Assembly: GCA_011525445.1 (NCBI GenBank) | Contig: WTGE01000095.1 | Span: 1 to 11,571, forward strand | Source of the DNA: Synechococcus sp. CO36386bin_37 | Lineage (GTDB): Bacteria; Cyanobacteriota; Cyanobacteriia; PCC-6307; Cyanobiaceae | Direction of reading: 5' to 3' | Length of the DNA: 11,571 nucleotides | Part shown: positions 8,301-11,571 of the stretch, one piece after another | Position numbering within the stretch: position 1 is the first letter of the stretch | How the letters are laid out: every line of letters begins with the position of its first letter | The notes under the pieces: generated by a model | Seen by the model: only the letters and a program-made list of their open reading frames with translations | The model's database searches: none | What the model was told of the DNA's origin: nothing | Made by a program: the position numbers and the translations under genes

Positions 8301-9305
8301 TTAGCTCAAGGCGATGCTCTGAGCTCCATCCTTCATGTGGATGGTGTTCGTGAAACTGCAGGTGTTGTTCAGGTTGCTGATGATCAAGCTGCTCGTGCGA
8401 GTGCAGTCCGATTCGAACTTAACTCCATTGAAAAGAAGACCATCTGTAATCCCACTGCCAGCGAACACGACGTGCTCTCCGCAGGCGAGCTCATTGGCTT
8501 CGTACACCTTATCGGGGTCGGTAATCCCCATTTCTGCAAGGCGGGCGAGATTGCCTTCCTTCGTCATATCGGCCCACTCAGATGTTTGGGCGATTGCTGG
8601 GTCATAGACCAACTGGCCTTGAAAATGACCGCCAAGTGCGCGCATGGCGGCAGCCGATATCACACCCTCGGGAGCAGCACCAATGCCCATGAGGCAATGG
8701 GTTCCGGTTCCGGCAAAGCCACAGGCAATAGCGGCTTGAACGTCACCATCTGAAATGGGCTGAATTCGAGCACCAGTTGCACGAATCTCCGCGATCAGAT
8801 CTTTATGGCGAGCACGATCCATCACGACGATAGTCAGTTCGTCAGGAGCAAGACCGAGACACTCACTGAGAATCTTGATGTTTTCAGTGGCGGATTTGCG
8901 AATGTCCACTTTTCCCTTGGCTGCTGGGGGAGCAGCCAACTTCTTCATGTAGAAGTCAGGAGCATTAAATAGTCCACCACGGTCGGAAGCCGCCAGAACC
9001 GCCATTGAGCCACGTTGGCTGTAAGCGCAAAGATTGGTGCCCTCGCAAGGGTCAACTGCGAAATCCACACCGGGACCGGTGCCCGTTCCAACTTCTTCCC
9101 CGATGTAAAGCATGGGAGCTTCGTCGCGTTCGCCCTCTCCAATCACGATCCGCCCTTGCATTTGGATCTTGTTCATGCGTTTGCGCATGGCATCAACAGC
9201 CAAGGCATCAGCTTCATCCTTCAGACCTTTGCCGGAGAGCGTGGCGGAAGCGATGGCGGCCTGCTCGACAATCTCGAGAATTTCCTGGATGAGAGTGCGA
9301 TCCAC
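8301..9305 (-). CDS. glpX: Class II fructose-1,6-bisphosphatase / sedoheptulose-1,7-bisphosphatase
   Basis: This is the GlpX-type phosphatase that cyanobacteria use for both the FBPase and SBPase steps of the Calvin cycle. The 334-aa product shows [19 protein letters not shown] (residues 55-73), a metal-binding acidic motif. It also shows [14 protein letters not shown] (81-94), [12 protein letters not shown] (160-171), [11 protein letters not shown] (187-197) and [11 protein letters not shown] (205-215, with acidic E213). It ends in the typical tail with NTIHMKDG. C87 and C93 flank the substrate motif, and redox control of this enzyme class has been reported in cyanobacteria, though which cysteines act here is not visible. 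The start is a GTG at 9305; the N-terminus [20 protein letters not shown] fits the family, and no good ribosome binding site precedes it. It is the first gene of the minus-strand run and diverges from rpe. Confidence 0.96.
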   Translation of the reverse strand: MDRTLIQEILEIVEQAAIASATLSGKGLKDEADALAVDAMRKRMNKIQMQGRIVIGEGERDEAPMLYIGEEVGTGTGPGVDFAVDPCEGTNLCAYSQRGSMAVLAASDRGGLFNAPDFYMKKLAAPPAAKGKVDIRKSATENIKILSECLGLAPDELTIVVMDRARHKDLIAEIRATGARIQPISDGDVQAAIACGFAGTGTHCLMGIGAAPEGVISAAAMRALGGHFQGQLVYDPAIAQTSEWADMTKEGNLARLAEMGITDPDKVYEANELACGEHVVFAGSGITDGLLFNGVKFESDCTRTSSLIISNLNNTCSFTNTIHMKDGAQSIALS

Positions 9306-9443
9306 GTCAGTGCTGCGGGGGGTAAAGAGGGGCTTTGAGGAGAAAGCCTGCAGCAGCAGGGATTTCTGTCTCAGGTGCGCGGCTCACTGTATCAGTGGTA
9401 TCAACGCTCCTTACAATCGACCCGTCCTCGAGCGCAATCCGTC
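9306..9443. promoter_or_regulatory. Divergent promoter region between glpX and rpe
   Basis: These 138 bases must hold the promoters for the glpX-led cluster (minus) and rpe (plus). TACAAT at 9412-9417 is a good -10 candidate for rpe and would give a leader of about 20 bases; no convincing -35 precedes it. Just upstream are a dyad CACTG-TAT-CAGTG (9385-9397) and a direct repeat GTATCA-GTG-GTATCA (9389-9403), both where a regulator bound near -20 to -35 would sit. I could not identify a clear glpX -10 element by eye. Confidence 0.5.
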
Positions 9444-10112
9444 ATGAGCACCAAACCCCTGGTGATCTCTCCATCGATCCTGTCTGCTGATTTTTCCCGC
9501 TTGGGTGAGGACGTCAAAGCAGTTGATGAGGCAGGTGCTGATTGGATCCATGTGGATGTGATGGATGGCCGTTTTGTTCCCAATATCACGATTGGCCCCC
9601 TGATTGTTGAAGCTCTTCGTCCAGTGACCAAAAAGCCGTTGGACGTTCATCTCATGATTGTCGAGCCTGAAAACTACGTCGAGGATTTCGCAAAAGCGGG
9701 AGCCGACATTATTTCTGTGCAGGTTGAGGCTTGTCCTCATTTGCATCGCAACCTGGCTCAGATCAAGGATTTAGGAAAAATGGCGGGTGCCGTTCTGAAT
9801 CCCAGCACTCCCCTTGATACTCTTGAGTATTGCCTGGAACTCTGTGATCTTGTTCTCATTATGAGTGTCAATCCAGGTTTTGGTGGTCAGAGCTTCATCG
9901 ATAATCAGGTCCAAAAAATCAGGGATTTACGTCGAATGTGTGATGAAAAAGGCCTTGATCCATGGATTGAGGTGGATGGTGGCGTTAAAGGTGCTAATGC
10001 CTGGAAAGTGATTGAGGCTGGCGCAAACGCGATTGTGAGTGGTTCTGGTGTGTTTAATCAGCCTGATTATGCGGCTGCTATTGAGAGTATTAGAACTAGC
10101 AAGCGACCTTAA
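9444..10112 (+). CDS. rpe: Ribulose-phosphate 3-epimerase
   Basis: Rpe interconverts ribulose 5-phosphate and xylulose 5-phosphate, used by both the Calvin cycle and the pentose phosphate pathway. The 222-aa TIM-barrel protein shows [18 protein letters not shown] (residues 7-24), [19 protein letters not shown] (34-52, with metal ligands H37 and D39) and [11 protein letters not shown] (65-75, H69). It also has [10 protein letters not shown] (114-123), [15 protein letters not shown] (138-152), WIEVDGGV (174-181, D178) and [11 protein letters not shown] (194-204). ATG 9444 is chosen because the family begins about eight residues before S11. The longer in-frame opening from 9375 adds a non-family stretch. 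Where many relatives have SVHAE or SVHVE, this protein has SVQVEA with Q93. The gene diverges from glpX and is followed by a perfect inverted repeat. Confidence 0.97.
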   Translation: MSTKPLVISPSILSADFSRLGEDVKAVDEAGADWIHVDVMDGRFVPNITIGPLIVEALRPVTKKPLDVHLMIVEPENYVEDFAKAGADIISVQVEACPHLHRNLAQIKDLGKMAGAVLNPSTPLDTLEYCLELCDLVLIMSVNPGFGGQSFIDNQVQKIRDLRRMCDEKGLDPWIEVDGGVKGANAWKVIEAGANAIVSGSGVFNQPDYAAAIESIRTSKRP

Positions 10113-10156
10113 GTCACTCTCTTGATCACAGATTTTCTTCCGGTCTGTTGAATTTA

Positions 10157-10192
10157 TCAATTCCACTGCTTTGAACAAAGCAGTGGAATTGA
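10157..10192. terminator. Perfect 17-bp inverted repeat downstream of rpe, likely terminator or protein site
   Basis: TCAATTCCACTGCTTTG (10157-10173) and its exact reverse complement (10176-10192) are separated by AA; as RNA the loop would be opened by a few bases. The stem starts 45 bases after the rpe stop codon, the expected place for transcription termination. No run of T follows on the plus strand (ACTTATCTG) and only a weak one follows on the minus strand, so it is not a textbook intrinsic terminator. The near-continuous symmetry would also suit a DNA-binding dimer. Confidence 0.6.
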
Positions 10193-10250
10193 CTTATCTG
10201 ATCCCGGCAAAGCTACTTATCAGTTGATATTCAATTACGTTGTAGATCAG

Positions 10251-10275
10251 CGATGTAAATTGTTGACATCGTTTT
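10251..10275 (+). terminator. Weak hairpin followed by five T residues
   Basis: CGATGT (10251-10256) and ACATCG (10266-10271) make a 6-bp stem with a 9-base loop, followed at once by TTTTT (10272-10276). It has the form of a minimal intrinsic terminator on the plus strand, about 140 bases after rpe, and might back up the stronger inverted repeat. The stem is short and may be chance in AT-rich DNA. Confidence 0.25.
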
Positions 10276-10488
10276 TAGATCCTTGAAGAAATTCTTTTTG
10301 ATAGAATTAATTTGTGTTTTTAATTGATATATTAATCTTAATTTAATTGTCTTTTTTGATTTGTTTGCACGTTGCTGCGCCTCTTTATTCCAATTCACCG
10401 TCACTGATCTACTCTTTCTTTCCTTGCATGGGAGGCGACGTAATTGGCTAAAAACGTCAACAAGTGCTATCAGTTGCAGTGAGCATGC

Positions 10489-10695
10489 TTAGTTTTTTAC
10501 GCTGAGTTCGTCTCTGTACTCTTTGCATTGATACGGGGAGTGGAGGCTTTGGGTATTTTCGTTATTGGCACAACTAAAACCCTCCCGAAATGCCGCGCGC
10601 TTCATGCTTTCAACTTGAGAGACGGTATAAATCCCAAGCACAATCAAAATGAATAGAGAAATGCCAGCACCTGTTCCTTTTGGGTAAAGTCTCAT
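10489..10695 (-). CDS. Small one-helix membrane protein of unknown function (68 aa)
   Basis: I do not recognise a family. After a short basic N-terminus (MRLYPKGTG) comes one hydrophobic helix at about residues 10-27 (AGISLFILIVLGIYTVSQ). A hydrophilic tail of about 40 residues follows, containing two cysteines (C42 and C57) and many charged residues. Depending on orientation this is either a bitopic protein with its tail outside or a small anchor; the two cysteines could pair if the tail is periplasmic or lumenal. The basic N-terminus favours the tail on the outer side. No Shine-Dalgarno site is visible before the ATG. It lies 117 bp after the yqhA-like gene on the same strand, in the AT-rich part of the window. 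The clear helix supports a real gene, but the length leaves doubt. Confidence 0.55.
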   Translation of the reverse strand: MRLYPKGTGAGISLFILIVLGIYTVSQVESMKRAAFREGFSCANNENTQSLHSPYQCKEYRDELSVKN

Positions 10696-10812
10696 CGTTT
10701 GTGAGCTGCAACATTCAGTTTAAGAGATTCATGATCAATGGAGTTCTTTTATGTCCATGACTGAACCGTGCTAGGCATTGTAATTTGTGGGCATTTAATG
10801 GTTCTTATATCG

Positions 10813-11355
10813 TTACTCTTTATGGCTTTTTCCGACAAGCCAAGCGCTAAATGCGAGCATGAGAACACATCCGCAATATTGGAGCAACTCAGAAATAGAA
10901 TTTACATGAAAGCTGATCATCAGTTTAAACGCTGTAACAATTAAGGCAACTATGATTACATTTGTAAGTTTCTGTTTGAGTCCCTCAAGTGAGTTAATGC
11001 TCAAGATATTACGGCGTTCGTTGGATAAATCTTGGAGCCTTGGGTCGATATCTGAGATGATTAATTCATAAACTCCGTAACCAAAAATTAAAAGCGCAAT
11101 GCCAATGACGTAATAATCAATCCCTCCTACTACTTTTCCCAGTAATAAAATGCTTTTTTCCTGATTAAAGGTTCCATAAAACAGTTTTTTCAGTGCATGG
11201 AGCTCCTCCTGAGTACCCAAGATGAAACAGCTGATACTGCCAATCAAGCTCATCAATACAGGCAGAATGGTGACAAGGCGAAACCGCCATAGCAGTCGTT
11301 CAAATCGTGATTCAAAACGCGCTCTTCTCGAGATGTTGTTTTCAAATTCCGTCAT
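10813..11355 (-). CDS. YqhA/UPF0114-family inner-membrane protein
   Basis: The 180-aa protein has the UPF0114 layout: four hydrophobic segments at about residues 28-48, 79-100, 131-150 and 158-175. Family-like sequence includes LLWRFRLVTILPVLMSLIGS at the start, KVVGGIDYYVIGIALLIFGY followed by GVYELIISDIDPR (residues 74-106), and SLEGLKQKLTNVIIVALIVT (122-141). These correspond to the E. coli YqhA segments around its second and third helices. The family's function is not firmly known, and transport or channel-like roles are speculation. The first residues (MTEFENNISRRARFESRFER) are charged and cytoplasmic. The gene is AT-rich compared with the metabolic genes to its left and has no recognised partner nearby. 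It starts 42 bp after a possible truncated frame at the window edge. Confidence 0.85.
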   Translation of the reverse strand: MTEFENNISRRARFESRFERLLWRFRLVTILPVLMSLIGSISCFILGTQEELHALKKLFYGTFNQEKSILLLGKVVGGIDYYVIGIALLIFGYGVYELIISDIDPRLQDLSNERRNILSINSLEGLKQKLTNVIIVALIVTAFKLMISFHVNSISELLQYCGCVLMLAFSAWLVGKSHKE

Positions 11356-11397
11356 GCGGCTCTGAGGGGTGAATGTTTGAAATCCGAAGAAGTCGTC

Positions 11398-11571
11398 TTA
11401 GATCGTTGTTTCAGGTGGATTGCTCGGAGGGGGGGGGGTTCGTGGAGTGAGCAGGGCCGGAACAGACAGTGCAATCAATGCTGTTCTAACAGTGAGAAAT
11501 ACCAGAAGGGGCACGGGCTGGACCAGGGGGTGTCGGACCAGAAAAGACACGAACCGTAAACGAATCGGGCA
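11398..11571 (-). CDS. Possible C-terminal fragment of an unidentified membrane protein (truncated by window edge)
   Basis: On the minus strand a frame runs open from the window edge to TAA at 11398-11400, giving 57 residues without a visible start. It contains a long hydrophobic stretch (VPLLVFLTVRTALIALSVPA) followed by a proline-rich tail (TPRTPPPPSNPPETTI). The four prolines are encoded by the G10 tract, so a length change there would alter the tail. It would end 42 bp before the YqhA-family start on the same strand. I recognise no family, and an open stretch of this length can arise by chance, so this is tentative. The opposite-strand frames here look like shadows. Confidence 0.28.
   Translation of the reverse strand, partial: CPIRLRFVSFLVRHPLVQPVPLLVFLTVRTALIALSVPALLTPRTPPPPSNPPETTI
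11429..11438. repeat. Ten-base poly-G tract
   Basis: Ten consecutive G residues (plus strand) lie about 75 bp upstream of the YqhA-family start. Such tracts slip easily during replication and are also error-prone in sequencing. Depending on what is real here, it lies in a proline-rich C-terminal coding end or in a leader region. Confidence 0.9.

Larger units (their letters stand above)
10113..10488. other. Gene-free AT-rich stretch after rpe
   Basis: About 376 bases hold no convincing gene on either strand. The left part contains the perfect inverted repeat at 10157-10192 and a weak hairpin followed by T5 near 10251-10275. The middle (about 10270-10375) is very AT-rich, with runs such as ATATATTAATCTTAATTT, and could include promoters or an unrecognised small RNA. 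The right part has a Shine-Dalgarno-like GGGAGG at 10430-10435 before only tiny open frames (7 and 12 codons). Confidence 0.6.

Noticed and set aside
9375..9443. Upstream start for rpe adding 23 residues
   Set aside because: This part holds the TACAAT promoter candidate and the added residues are not family-like; ATG 9444 gives the usual length.
10263..10307. TTGACA at 10263 with TAGAAT at 10302 as a promoter
   Set aside because: The spacing of about 33 bases is far from the usual 16-18, and no other -10 sits at the right distance.
10428..10482. Tiny open frames after a GGGAGG motif (ATG at 10428, TTG at 10444)
   Set aside because: They are only 7 and 12 codons long and overlap each other. 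The Shine-Dalgarno-like sequence is interesting, but I cannot support a gene.
11377..11559. 60-codon plus-strand frame at the right edge
   Set aside because: It uses a TTG start, has an unlikely composition rich in Arg, Gln and Gly, has no domain and crosses the poly-G tract. It is likely a chance frame.
1..11571. CRISPR arrays, tRNA or rRNA genes, transposons, prophage or defence genes
   Set aside because: No regularly spaced repeats, cloverleaf-like T-loop sequences outside coding regions, or transposase, integrase or defence motifs were seen on reading both strands.

Overview
The window reads as core chromosome of a marine unicellular cyanobacterium, most likely marine Synechococcus (a low-light Prochlorococcus with higher GC is the alternative). 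The grounds are a class II (GlpX-type) fructose/sedoheptulose bisphosphatase, a cyanobacterial-type ADP-glucose pyrophosphorylase, a glutamyl-tRNA reductase of the C5 tetrapyrrole route, a CIA30-family protein, very short intergenic gaps and roughly balanced base composition. I identified it from recognised protein motifs, not from a database search.

Layout. On the plus strand, bases 1-2191 carry the 3' end of upp (uracil phosphoribosyltransferase), a 96-aa one-helix protein and ilvD (dihydroxy-acid dehydratase). After a roughly 205-bp convergent gap with two hairpins, bases 2397-9305 hold seven tightly packed minus-strand genes. In transcription order they are glpX, hemA, glgC, gnd, pgl, a CIA30-family gene and a 120-aa unknown. 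A 138-bp divergent spacer separates glpX from rpe on the plus strand (9444-10112). From 10113 the sequence changes character: an AT-rich gene-free stretch of about 376 bp opened by a perfect 17-bp inverted repeat, a 68-aa one-helix protein, a four-helix YqhA/UPF0114 membrane protein, and a possible truncated reading frame containing a G10 tract at the right edge.

How the genes fit together. rpe and glpX serve the Calvin cycle. gnd and pgl are two successive steps of the oxidative pentose phosphate pathway, rpe consumes its product, and glgC commits carbon to glycogen. hemA starts heme, chlorophyll and bilin synthesis. The cluster therefore brings together carbon fixation, storage, NADPH production from sugar and pigment supply, which all respond to light and dark. 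ilvD (branched-chain amino acids) and upp (pyrimidine salvage) are ordinary housekeeping genes.

I found no CRISPR array, tRNA, rRNA, transposase, prophage gene or defence cassette, and no convincing new system. The items most worth a second look are regulatory: CACTG/CAGTG dyads in three intergenic regions, two mutually exclusive small hairpins in front of a strong glgC ribosome binding site, the coupled CIA30/unknown pair, and the poly-G tract upstream of yqhA.
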